Source of the DNA: Cellulosimicrobium cellulans
Lineage (GTDB): Bacteria; Actinomycetota; Actinomycetes; Actinomycetales; Cellulomonadaceae
NCBI RefSeq assembly: GCF_007679345.1
Contig: NZ_VEGH01000002.1
Location: 310,001 to 374,000, forward strand
Direction of reading: 5' to 3'
DNA length: 64,000 nt
The notes under the pieces are model-generated. The model did not search any database. It had not been told where the DNA came from and was given only the letters and a program-made list of their open reading frames with translations. The position numbers and the translations under genes are program-made. Within the stretch, counting starts at the first letter, position 1; each line of letters starts with the position of its first letter. Below, one piece after another: positions 11,561 to 18,876 of this stretch.

Positions 11561-13108
11561 TCAGTGCCCGCCGCCCCCGAGCGCCGCCGCCAGCCGCCCG
11601 AGCCGCCGCGCGCTGTCCGCGTTCAGCCCGACCACCTCGGCGGTCTTCCCCTTGGCGGCGTACTTGGTGACGATCGCGTCCAGCGTCGCCGCCGTCGACG
11701 CGTCCCAGACGTGGGCGTCCGCCAGGTCGATCACGACCCGCGCCGGGTCGCCGTCGTAGTCGAACTGGTAGACCAGGTCGTTGGACGACGCGAAGAACAG
11801 CGCCCCGGACACCGCGTACCGCCGCACGCCGGGGTCCTCCCCCGCGTCCAGCCGGGTCACCGTCGTCAGGTGCGCCACGCGCCGGGCGAACAGCACCGTC
11901 GCGACGAGGACTCCCGACACCACGCCGTACGCGAGGTTGTGCGTGGCGACCGTGACCGCGACCGTCACGAGCATCACCGCGGTCTCGCTCAGCGGCATCC
12001 GCCGCAGGGTCGACGGCCGCACCGAGTGCCAGTCGAACGTCGCGACGCAGACCATCACCATGACGGCCACCAGCGCGGCCATCGGGATCGCGCCGACGAC
12101 GTCGCCGAGCACCACGACCAGGACCAGCAGGAACGCCCCGGCCAGGAACGTCGAGATCCGGGTGCGCGCGCCCGAGACCTTCACGTTGATCATCGTCTGG
12201 CCGATCATCGCGCAGCCGCCCATGCCGCCGAACAGGCCGGACAGCACGTTCGCCGCGCCCTGACCCCAGGCCTCGCGGGTCTTGTCCGAGTGGGTGTCGG
12301 TGACGTCGTCGACGAGCTTCGCGGTCATCAGCGACTCGAGCAGCCCGACCAGCGCGAGCCCGACGGCGTACGGCGCGATGATCCGCAGCGTCTCCAGGCT
12401 CAGCGGGACGTCGGGCAGCACGAACCCCGGCAGGCTGTCCGGCAGCTCGCCCTGGTCGCGCACCCGCGGCACGGCCAGACCGGCGACGACCGTCACGACC
12501 GTCAGCAGCACGATCGCGACGAGCGGTGCCGGCACGACGGTCGTGAGCCGCGGCAGCAGCGCGATGATCCCGATCCCCACCGCTACCAGCGGGTAGACGA
12601 CCCACGGCACGTCGACCAGGTGCGGCAGCTGGGCGACGAGGACCAGGATCGCCAGCGCGTTGACGAACCCGACCATCACCGAGCGCGGGATGAACCGCAT
12701 GAGCCGGGCGACGCCGAGCAGCCCCAGGGCCACCTGGATCACGCCGCCGAGGACGACGGTCGCCAGCAGGTACTGCACGCCGTGGTCCCGCACGACCGGG
12801 GCCACCACCAGCGCCACGGCCCCGGTCGCCGCGGAGATCATGGCCGGCCTGCCGCCGAGGAACGCCAGCGACACCGCCATGACGAACGACGAGAACAGCC
12901 CGACCCGCGGGTCGACGCCGGCCACGATCGAGAACGAGATCGCCTCCGGGATCAGCGCGAGGGCCACCACCAGGCCGCCGAGCACCTCGGTGCGCAGGCG
13001 GGCCGGCGAGCGCAGCGCGGTGCGCACCGACCACGAGGTGTCCGCCTCGGGCACGGCGGGGTGCCCGCCGTGCGGCGGCGCGGGGGCGGGCTGGGGGGTC
13101 GCTGGCAC
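11561..13108 (-). CDS. SulP-family anion transporter with STAS domain
   Basis: A 515-residue membrane protein with about ten or more hydrophobic segments between residues 45 and 410, beginning LGGLVVALALIPEAISFSIV, the SulP N-terminal signature. Further family landmarks are GGMGGCAMIGQT and ESLMTAKLVDD. The C-terminal roughly 100 residues, from YAVSGALFFASSNDL to DAHVWDASTAATLDAI, form a STAS domain. SulP proteins move sulfate, bicarbonate or dicarboxylates; sequence alone does not decide the substrate, although no sulfate-assimilation genes are nearby. The start is GTG. It lies 80 bases upstream of the phosphatase gene on the same strand. Confidence 0.9.
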   Translation of the reverse strand: MPATPQPAPAPPHGGHPAVPEADTSWSVRTALRSPARLRTEVLGGLVVALALIPEAISFSIVAGVDPRVGLFSSFVMAVSLAFLGGRPAMISAATGAVALVVAPVVRDHGVQYLLATVVLGGVIQVALGLLGVARLMRFIPRSVMVGFVNALAILVLVAQLPHLVDVPWVVYPLVAVGIGIIALLPRLTTVVPAPLVAIVLLTVVTVVAGLAVPRVRDQGELPDSLPGFVLPDVPLSLETLRIIAPYAVGLALVGLLESLMTAKLVDDVTDTHSDKTREAWGQGAANVLSGLFGGMGGCAMIGQTMINVKVSGARTRISTFLAGAFLLVLVVVLGDVVGAIPMAALVAVMVMVCVATFDWHSVRPSTLRRMPLSETAVMLVTVAVTVATHNLAYGVVSGVLVATVLFARRVAHLTTVTRLDAGEDPGVRRYAVSGALFFASSNDLVYQFDYDGDPARVVIDLADAHVWDASTAATLDAIVTKYAAKGKTAEVVGLNADSARRLGRLAAALGGGGH

Positions 13109-13266
13109 GCGGGATCCGTTCGGGGTCGGTGGGTGGCCGACCGGATCGTACTCTCACGCGACGTCAGGGTTGCCCCGCACCCCCGTCGCCGACGAGCCCA
13201 CGCACCGCTACCGTCGCTGCCAGCCGGGGCACGCGCCCCGCGGGCCGACCGGTGCGGAGGAGACGC

Positions 13267-14151
13267 ATGGACGACGACCTGATCGTGGTGACGGGCGCCT
13301 CGGGGCGGGTGGGCCGGCGGCTGGCCGTCCGGCTCGCCGCGGAGGGGGCGCACCAGCGCCTGGTGGTCCGCTCCCCCGACCGCGCCCCGACGATCCCGGG
13401 CATCGAGACCGAGGTCGCCCTCAGCCCCGGCTACCGCGACGTGGCCTCGATGCGCGCGGCGTTCGCGGGCACGCGCACGGTGTTCCTGGTCTCGGGGCGC
13501 GAGTCCGCGGACCGGGTCGCCGAGCACCGGGCCGCCGTGGACGCGGCGGTGGACGCCGGGGTCGAGCGCGTGGTCTACCTGTCGTTCATGGGCGCGGCGC
13601 CCGACGCGACGTTCACCTTCGCCCGCGACCACTGGGCCACCGAGGAGCACATCCGCGCGTCCGGCCTGCGGTTCACCTTCCTGCGGGACTGCCTCTACCA
13701 CGACGCGATCGTGCACTTCGTGGGCGAGGACGGCGTGATCCGCGGCCCGGCGGGCGACGGCCTGGTCGCGGCGGTCGCGCACGACGACGTCGCGGACGTG
13801 GCCACCGCGGTGCTGCTCGACGAGCGGGCGCACGCGCACGACGGCGCCACCTACGACGTCACCGGCCCCAGCGGGTACACGCTCGCCGAGGCGGCGCAGG
13901 TGCTGTCCTCCGCGACCGGGAGGGAGATCACCTACCACCCGGAGACGGTCGAGGAGGCCTACGCCTCCCGCGCGGGGTACGCCGCCGAGCCGTGGGAGGT
14001 GGATGGCTGGGTGTCGTCGTACACGGCGATCGCGGCCGGCCAGCTGGCGACCCCGTCGCCGGCGGTGCGCCGGCTGTCGGGCCGGCCCGCCCAGTCGCTG
14101 CAGGAGTGGCTGGCGCTCAACCCGCGGGAGTGGGCGCACCTGCGCGCGTGA
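13267..14151 (+). CDS. NmrA-like NAD(P)-binding oxidoreductase
   Basis: The 294-residue atypical short-chain dehydrogenase has the loop VVTGASGRVGRRLA at residues 7-20. The middle shows VVYLSFMGAAPD and, instead of a classical YxxxK, the NmrA/SDRa pattern FARDHWATEEHIRASGL. FLRDCLYHDA and an HDDVADVATAVL segment are also family-typical. It probably acts on a small carbonyl substrate or serves as a redox sensor. The ATG at 13267 follows CGGAGGAG by 5 bases. It is divergent from the SulP gene and convergent with map. Confidence 0.85.
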   Translation: MDDDLIVVTGASGRVGRRLAVRLAAEGAHQRLVVRSPDRAPTIPGIETEVALSPGYRDVASMRAAFAGTRTVFLVSGRESADRVAEHRAAVDAAVDAGVERVVYLSFMGAAPDATFTFARDHWATEEHIRASGLRFTFLRDCLYHDAIVHFVGEDGVIRGPAGDGLVAAVAHDDVADVATAVLLDERAHAHDGATYDVTGPSGYTLAEAAQVLSSATGREITYHPETVEEAYASRAGYAAEPWEVDGWVSSYTAIAAGQLATPSPAVRRLSGRPAQSLQEWLALNPREWAHLRA

Positions 14152-14176
14152 CGCCCGGCGTCGCGTGCGGCGGAGA

Positions 14177-14222
14177 GGCGGGGGCGGCGCCCGACCTCCC
14201 CCGAGCGCGCGCCGCCCCCGCC
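14177..14222. terminator. Hairpin terminator between convergent genes
   Basis: GGCGGGGGCGGCGC (14177-14190) pairs perfectly with GCGCCGCCCCCGCC (14209-14222) around an 18-nt loop, just after the oxidoreductase stop and ahead of the map stop. It has no clear U-tract, which is usual in such GC-rich genomes. Confidence 0.6.
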
Positions 14223-14352
14223 CGTCCAGGCGTCCGCGCGGACCGCGACGGGCGTCCGGCCCACGCTCGCCGACCGCGCTGGCCGGGGGGCGACCCCGGG
14301 GTGAACGCGGGGCGTCGGTCGCGCGTCGGTCCCGCGTCGGCCGCCCGCCGCG

Positions 14353-15123
14353 TCAGCCCTTGCGCGCGGTCAGGACCAGCGGCCCGTCGGGCGTGATCGC
14401 CACGGTGTGCTCGGCGTGCGCGGCGCGCGACCCGTCGGCGGTGCGGATCGTCCAGCCGTCCGGGTCGATGACGTAGCCGTCGCCGCCGGCCATGAACCAC
14501 GGCTCGATGGCGATGACCAGGCCCGCCTTCAGCTTGAGCCCCGTGCCGCGGCGGCCGAGGTTCGGCACGTGCGGCTCCTCGTGCATGGTGCGCCCGACGC
14601 CGTGGCCGCCGAAGTCCGCGTTGATCCCGAGCCCGGCGGCGCGGCCGACCTCGCCGATCGCCGCGGAGATGTCGCCCATCCGGTTGCCCGGCCGGGCCTG
14701 CGCGATGCCGGCCGCGAGCGCCTCCTCGGTGACCCGGATGAGCCGCTGCGACTCCGGGTCCGGGGTGCCGAGCTGGAAGGTCAGCGCGGAGTCGGCGACC
14801 CAGCCGTTCACCTGCGCCGCGAAGTCGATGCTGAGGACGTCGCCGTCCGCGAGCACCTGCTCCGACGGCAGCCCGTGCAGCGCCGCGTCGTTGACGCTGG
14901 TGCACAGCACGCCGGGGTAGGGCATCGCGCCGAACGACGGGTGGTAGCCGAGGTAGACCGAGTGCGCGCCGGCGTCGTCGATCAGCCGGTGCGCGTGCGC
15001 GTCGAGCTCCTTCAGCGTCATCCCCACCCGGGCGACGTCCTGCAGGCTGGTGAGCACGCGGGCCACGAAGGCGCCCGCCGCCCGCATCGCCTCGATCTCG
15101 CGGGGTGTCTTCAGGTCGGCCAC
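14353..15123 (-). CDS. map: Methionine aminopeptidase, type I
   Basis: A 256-residue cytoplasmic metalloprotease that removes the initiator Met from new proteins. Metal-ligand regions are visible: SIDFAAQVNGWVADSALTF (two Asp), GHGVGRTMHEEPHVPN (His), IAIEPWFM (Glu) and AAHAEHTVAI (Glu). NEDAALHGLP-type substrate loop sequence appears as SVNDAALHGLP. The length fits the type Ia family without an N-terminal extension. The start is GTG at 15123. High-GC actinobacteria often carry more than one map gene; this copy is not next to ribosomal-protein genes, so it may be the accessory one. Confidence 0.94.
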   Translation of the reverse strand: MADLKTPREIEAMRAAGAFVARVLTSLQDVARVGMTLKELDAHAHRLIDDAGAHSVYLGYHPSFGAMPYPGVLCTSVNDAALHGLPSEQVLADGDVLSIDFAAQVNGWVADSALTFQLGTPDPESQRLIRVTEEALAAGIAQARPGNRMGDISAAIGEVGRAAGLGINADFGGHGVGRTMHEEPHVPNLGRRGTGLKLKAGLVIAIEPWFMAGGDGYVIDPDGWTIRTADGSRAAHAEHTVAITPDGPLVLTARKG

Positions 15124-15154
15124 GCGCCCACCCTAGACGCGCACGCGGTGCGGT

Positions 15155-15760
15155 TCAGCCGGCCGCGCCCGCCGTCCCGGCGGCGAGCGCCGCCACGCCG
15201 GCGACCAGCATCCCGACGAGCACGTCGAAGCTGCGGTCGCGGTCCTGCGGCATCCGGAACCCGCCGCCGAGCTCGAGGGCCACGAAGCCGTGCACGCCCG
15301 CCCGCACGGCCCGCACCGCGTCGACCGACCGGTCCTCGGGCAGGTCGAACCCGCGCAGCGCCGCGGCGATCACCTCGACGGTGCGCGCGGCCGCCGCGGC
15401 GAGCGGCGCGGCCTCGGGGTCGTCCGGGTCCGGCGCGACCTGCACGGCCGCGTACCGGCCGGGGTGCGCGTGCGCGTAGTCGCGCATCGCGTGCGCCAGC
15501 GCCCGGAGCGCGTCGGGCCCGGACCGCCCGACCGTGCTGTCGACCAGCCGCGCCGTGAGGTCCTGCACGGTCAGGACGGCGACCTCGCGCCGCAGCGCGG
15601 CCAGCGAGCCGACGTGCTTGTACAGGCTCGGCGTCGCGACCCCGGCCCCGGCCGCGACCTTGGCGAGGGTCAGGTCGGCGAACCCGGTCGGCCCACCGCC
15701 GTCCACCAGGTCGAGCGCGATCCGGACGACGGCCTCGCGGGACAGGCCGGCCCTAGGCAC
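15155..15760 (-). CDS. TetR-family transcriptional regulator
   Basis: The 201-residue protein has an N-terminal helix-turn-helix of TetR type: AVVRIALDLVDGGGPTGFAD, then TLAKVAAGAGVATPSLYKHV with the recognition helix ending in SLYKHVGS. The C-terminal part is helical and resembles the TetR_C domain of WHG type (HPGRYAAVQVAPDP). GTG start at 15760. It overlaps the upstream hydrolase gene by 8 bases, so the two are co-transcribed. It probably represses its own operon and the divergent acetyltransferase through the palindrome at 16619-16635. Confidence 0.9.
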   Translation of the reverse strand: MPRAGLSREAVVRIALDLVDGGGPTGFADLTLAKVAAGAGVATPSLYKHVGSLAALRREVAVLTVQDLTARLVDSTVGRSGPDALRALAHAMRDYAHAHPGRYAAVQVAPDPDDPEAAPLAAAAARTVEVIAAALRGFDLPEDRSVDAVRAVRAGVHGFVALELGGGFRMPQDRDRSFDVLVGMLVAGVAALAAGTAGAAG

Positions 15761-16610
15761 CGGGCACCGCGTCCACCGGGGCGACCTCGGCGAGCAGCCC
15801 GAGCACCGCCTCCGCCACCACCTCCGGCGCCTGGTGCTGCGGGTAGTGCCCGGCGTCGTCGACCAGCAGTGCCCGGGCGCCGATGGCGTCCCGTACCCAC
15901 GCCAGCTCGGCCGCCGGGTCCGACCAGTCGGGGTCGAGCGCCCCGACGACGGCGAGGGCCGGTGCCTGGATGCGCGCCACCCGCGCCTCGACCGGTGCGT
16001 GCGTGAGCGCCAGAGTCAGGTGCCGGAAGGCGCGCAGGTACCCCGGGCGGCGCAGAGCGGCCCGGATCGCGTCGGTGTGCGCGGCGAGCCGGGGCGAGCG
16101 CGTGCCCCGGTTGAGCGACCGGTAGTACGCCGCCCAGACGGCGGCGCCCCACGGCCCGGAGAACAGCACCCGGTACGCGACGGGCAGCAGCGCGCGCACC
16201 GCGGCGGGCTGGGCGGGGTCGCGCAGGAACGGGGCCAGCAGGACCAGCCCGCGGACCAGCTCCGGCCGGTCCGCCGCGACCACGGCCGCCGCGGCCGACC
16301 CCATCGAGTTCCCGACGAGGACCGCCGGCGCGGCGCCCAGGTGCTCGACCAGCGCGGCGACGTCTCCCGCGGTCGCCTCGTCGCCGTGCGCGGGGAAGCC
16401 CGGGTCCGAGTCGCCGTGGCCGCGCAGGTCGGTCGTCACGACCCGGTAGCCGGCGGCGAGCAGCGCGGCCCGGAGCTCGTCGTAGGTGGACCGCAGGTCG
16501 CCCATCCCCGGGACCATGACGACGAGCGGGCCGGTGCCGGCGTCGTCGTACGCGACCCTCCCCCCGGGCCGCGGCAGGTGCAGCGTGCGTCGTGCGTCGT
16601 TGATGTCCAT
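15753..16610 (-). CDS. Alpha/beta-fold hydrolase
   Basis: The 285-residue hydrolase shows the oxyanion-region VVMVPGMGDLRSTYDEL, the TTDLRGHGDSD strand, a nucleophile elbow VGNSMGSAAA (G-x-S-x-G with Ser), the acid strand VVGALDPDW and a catalytic His in DDAGHYPQHQAPE. This is the standard triad. The substrate is unknown; esters, epoxides or lactones are all possible. The ATG at 16610 is chosen; the frame is open further upstream but that would cross the operator at 16619-16635. It is co-transcribed with the downstream TetR gene, which may respond to the hydrolase substrate or product. Confidence 0.85.
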   Translation of the reverse strand: MDINDARRTLHLPRPGGRVAYDDAGTGPLVVMVPGMGDLRSTYDELRAALLAAGYRVVTTDLRGHGDSDPGFPAHGDEATAGDVAALVEHLGAAPAVLVGNSMGSAAAAVVAADRPELVRGLVLLAPFLRDPAQPAAVRALLPVAYRVLFSGPWGAAVWAAYYRSLNRGTRSPRLAAHTDAIRAALRRPGYLRAFRHLTLALTHAPVEARVARIQAPALAVVGALDPDWSDPAAELAWVRDAIGARALLVDDAGHYPQHQAPEVVAEAVLGLLAEVAPVDAVPGA

Positions 16611-16618
16611 AGCCCACA

Positions 16619-16635
16619 GGCTAATGCCATTAGCC
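16619..16635. promoter_or_regulatory. Probable TetR operator palindrome
   Basis: GGCTAATG-C-CATTAGCC is a perfect 17-nt palindrome with 8-bp arms, AT-richer than its surroundings. It lies 8 bases upstream of the hydrolase start, between the hydrolase-tetR operon and the divergent acetyltransferase gene. The size and position are typical of an autoregulatory TetR operator. Confidence 0.75.
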
Positions 16636-16671
16636 TTCGCCGACAAGAGCGGTGTCTGGGATGCTCCTCGG

Positions 16672-17247
16672 GTGCTGCACGACCTCGCCCTCGAGGGCCA
16701 CGGAACCCGTCTCGTCCCGCTCGACCTCCCGCACGCCGAGGCGCTCGCCGCGTTCGTCGACGCGCGGGTGTGGGCCGGGATGTCGTCCGCGCTGCCGGAG
16801 GGCGTGGCGGGCTGGCGGGACCACATCACGGCCGCCCGGGAGGCGCCGGGACGGCTCGCGTTCGCGGCGCTCGACACCGCGACGGGCGAGGTCCGCGGCA
16901 GCACGTCGTTCTACGACTGGGAGCCGCGCGTCCGGCGGGTCGAGATCGGCCACACCTTCTTCGCCCCGCGCTGGTGGGGCACGTCGAACAACCCGGCCTG
17001 CAAGCTCCTGATGCTGGAGCACGCGTTCGGGACCTGGGGCTGCGCGCGGGTCGCGCTGCGGGCCGACACCCGGAACAGCCGCTCCGTCGCGGCGATCACC
17101 CGGCTCGGCGCCGTGCCCGAGGGGGTGCTGCGGAACCACCGGCTCGCGCCCGACGGCACCCGGGGCGACACCGCGTACTTCTCGATCCTGCCGGCCGAGT
17201 GGCCGGGGGTGCGCGCGGGCCTGCTCGCGCGGCTCGGCGCCGCCTGA
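16672..17247 (+). CDS. GNAT-family N-acetyltransferase
   Basis: A 191-residue protein beginning VLHDLALEGHGTRLVPLDLPHAEAL, with the RimJ/RimL-like order of GNAT motifs: GEVRGSTSFYDW, VEIGHTFFAPRWWGTSNNPACK (acetyl-CoA region), RVALRADTRNSRSVAAITRLGA and an ending GVLRNHRL with a DTAYFSILPAEW segment. This pattern fits acetylation of a protein N-terminus or small amine. The start is uncertain: the GTG at 16672 leaves the palindrome free, while an in-frame ATG at 16624 lies inside it and would make the protein 16 residues longer. No strong ribosome binding site favours either. Confidence 0.82.
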   Translation: MLHDLALEGHGTRLVPLDLPHAEALAAFVDARVWAGMSSALPEGVAGWRDHITAAREAPGRLAFAALDTATGEVRGSTSFYDWEPRVRRVEIGHTFFAPRWWGTSNNPACKLLMLEHAFGTWGCARVALRADTRNSRSVAAITRLGAVPEGVLRNHRLAPDGTRGDTAYFSILPAEWPGVRAGLLARLGAA

Positions 17248-17254
17248 CCCCGGG

Positions 17255-17474
17255 CAGGGAACAGCCCGTGGGCCGGGCCTCCTGCTGGAGGGCCCTGCCG
17301 CGAAGGACGAGGTCGCGGCTCCCACGGGCTGCGGTGACTGCGGGGATTCGCCCGTCGCGGCCGCCGGTCGGACCGGCGGGGCGGCGAACGGATCGCAATC
17401 CGTCCGAACACTGCTGTCCGCGACTAGCGGGCAGTCACCTCACGCGTCCAAGAAGACTTCATGTCTCGGACCAC
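17255..17474 (-). ncRNA. Putative structured RNA carrying a tiny ORF
   Basis: Read on the minus strand, this gene-free segment starts with a very strong Shine-Dalgarno and a 12-codon ORF (17424-17462). It then shows nested inverted repeats: ACGGAT-TGCG-ATCCGT; CCGCCGGT-CCG-ACCGGCGG; and an 11-bp closing stem CAGCCCGTGGG (17262-17272 with 17321-17331) enclosing two hairpins (GCCGCGA/TCGCGGC and GGGCCCTCC/GGAGGCCC). A possible promoter upstream reads TTGGCC-N18-TACGGT. It resembles no RNA family I can name. The 3' hairpins could also terminate the acetyltransferase transcript from the other side. It fills the 346-base gap between the acetyltransferase and F420 oxidoreductase-like genes. Confidence 0.45.
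17424..17462 (-). CDS. Twelve-codon ORF with extreme ribosome binding site (leader peptide?)
   Basis: ATG to TAG encodes MKSSWTREVTAR. The site AAGGAGGTGGTCC, 5 bases ahead of the ATG, can pair with all 13 bases of the 16S rRNA tail (one G-U pair), the strongest such site I see in the window. Codons TCT, TCT, CGT and ACT are unusual for this GC-rich genome. No same-strand gene follows: downstream lies only the hairpin-rich segment and then the antisense of the acetyltransferase. It could be a tiny protein, a leader peptide, or a ribosome-capturing RNA. I know no family for it. Confidence 0.45.
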   Translation of the reverse strand: MKSSWTREVTAR

Positions 17475-17594
17475 CTCCTTCCCGTGTGCCTCGACCGTAC
17501 GTCCGCACCGGCGCGTCGGCCAACGGTTTTTCCGCACGGCGGAACCGGGACGCCTGACCAGGAACAACGGGACTGCCCAGCCCGTTGGCCCGAC

Positions 17595-18230
17595 ATGACC
17601 ACGATCGGATTCATCGGCGCCGGCCACATCGGCGGCGCCCTCGCGCGCCTGGCCGTCCAGCACGGGCAGTCGCCCGTCGTCAGCAACTCCCGCGGCCCGC
17701 ACACGCTCGTGGACCTGGTGTCCGACCTCGGCGACGGCGCGCGCGCCGGCACCGCCGAGGAGGCCGCGACGGACGGCGACGTCGTCGTCGTCACCGTGCC
17801 GTTCCACGCGTACGCGCAGGTCCCCGCAGCGCCGCTGGCGGGCAAGGTCGTCATCGACACCAACAACTACTACTGGGAGCGCGACGGCCACGTGGCCGCG
17901 CTCGACGACGGCTCCACCACCAGCGCCGAGCTGCTGGCCGACCACCTGGGCGGCGCCCGGGTCGTCAAGGCGTTCAACCACATCACCGCCGCCGACCTCG
18001 GGACGAAGGGCACGCCCGCCGGGACGCCCGGCCGCCGCGCGCTCGCCATCGCCGGGGACGACGCGGACGCCAAGGCCGAGGTGACCGCGCTCATCGACCG
18101 GTGGGGCTTCGACGTCGTCGACGCGGGGCCGCTGTCCGAGGGCTGGCGGTTCCAGCGGGACACCCCGGCGTACGGCGCCGAGCTCGACGCCGAGGGGCTG
18201 CGCGCCGCGCTCGCCGCGGCGACCCGCTGA
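17595..18230 (+). CDS. NADPH-dependent F420 reductase-like oxidoreductase
   Basis: A 211-residue Rossmann protein starting MTTIGFIGAGHIGGALARLA, with the G-x-G-x-x-G dinucleotide loop at residues 8-13 and SNSRGP after the second strand, as in NADP-binding members of the F420_oxidored family. Further matches are VVVTVPFHAYAQVP, KVVIDTNNYYWERDG and VVKAFNHITAADL. It may move hydride between NADP and coenzyme F420 or act on another substrate; the family is broad. A luciferase-like gene at 22538 may be an F420 user, but the two are not in one operon. Confidence 0.8.
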   Translation: MTTIGFIGAGHIGGALARLAVQHGQSPVVSNSRGPHTLVDLVSDLGDGARAGTAEEAATDGDVVVVTVPFHAYAQVPAAPLAGKVVIDTNNYYWERDGHVAALDDGSTTSAELLADHLGGARVVKAFNHITAADLGTKGTPAGTPGRRALAIAGDDADAKAEVTALIDRWGFDVVDAGPLSEGWRFQRDTPAYGAELDAEGLRAALAAATR

Positions 18231-18274
18231 CCCGACCTCCCGCGGCGCCCGGGCCGGCGCGGCGGCGGCGCGGC

Positions 18275-18670
18275 TCAGCCCGCGGTGCCGTCGCGCTGCT
18301 CCGGGACCCGGACCTCGGGCGTCAGCCGGTAGCCCAGGCCCCGCACGGTGCTGATCGCGGTCCGGTCGCCCGACCCCTCCGCGAGCTTCCGGCGCAGGTT
18401 CGCCATGTGCACCTCGATGCTCCGCCTGTCGGCGTCCGTCGGCGTCGGCACGGCGTGCGGCCCGTGCACCGCGACCGCCACTGCGAGCTCGTCCTTCGAC
18501 ACCGGCTGACCCGCGCGCTCCGCGAGCGCCACGAGGATCTCGAACTCGCTGCGCGTCAGCGGGACCGGCCGGTCCGCGACGCGCACGCACCGCGCGGGCA
18601 CCTCGACCACGAGGTCCCCGCGCACCAGCACCCGGCCGTCGTCGAGGCCGGAGTCGTCTCCGATCGCCAT
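18275..18670 (-). CDS. OmpR-type winged-helix DNA-binding protein without receiver domain
   Basis: The 131-residue protein is essentially one Trans_reg_C domain: PLTRSEFEILVALAERAGQP, then DADRRSIEVHMANLRRKLAE with the recognition helix, and AISTVRGLGYRLTPE forming the wing. The usual N-terminal receiver with a phospho-Asp is missing, so it is a stand-alone DNA-binding regulator or a remnant of a response regulator. I start at the ATG 18670; an open frame to 18763 adds only low-complexity residues. There is no neighbouring histidine kinase. Confidence 0.75.
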   Translation of the reverse strand: MAIGDDSGLDDGRVLVRGDLVVEVPARCVRVADRPVPLTRSEFEILVALAERAGQPVSKDELAVAVAVHGPHAVPTPTDADRRSIEVHMANLRRKLAEGSGDRTAISTVRGLGYRLTPEVRVPEQRDGTAG

Positions 18671-18876
18671 CGGCTCACGGTACGTCGGGTGCGTCGCGGC
18701 GTCGCGCGGTGCCGCGTCGCCGCCGGTCGGCGCCCCGCGGCCCCGGGATCGGGGTGGTACCACCCACGCGCGCGGAACCGAACCTCAGAATCCCTGACGC
18801 GTCCCGCCCTCGCGCCGATGAGGCCCCCGTTCAACGAGCACGGGGATCGCTCCCCGTCCGACAGGGGGAGAACCCA

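Noticed and set aside
17462..17480. Similarity to the 16S rRNA 3' end on the plus strand
   Set aside because: Only the anti-Shine-Dalgarno tail is matched. It is the complement of a very strong ribosome binding site on the minus strand, not an rRNA fragment.
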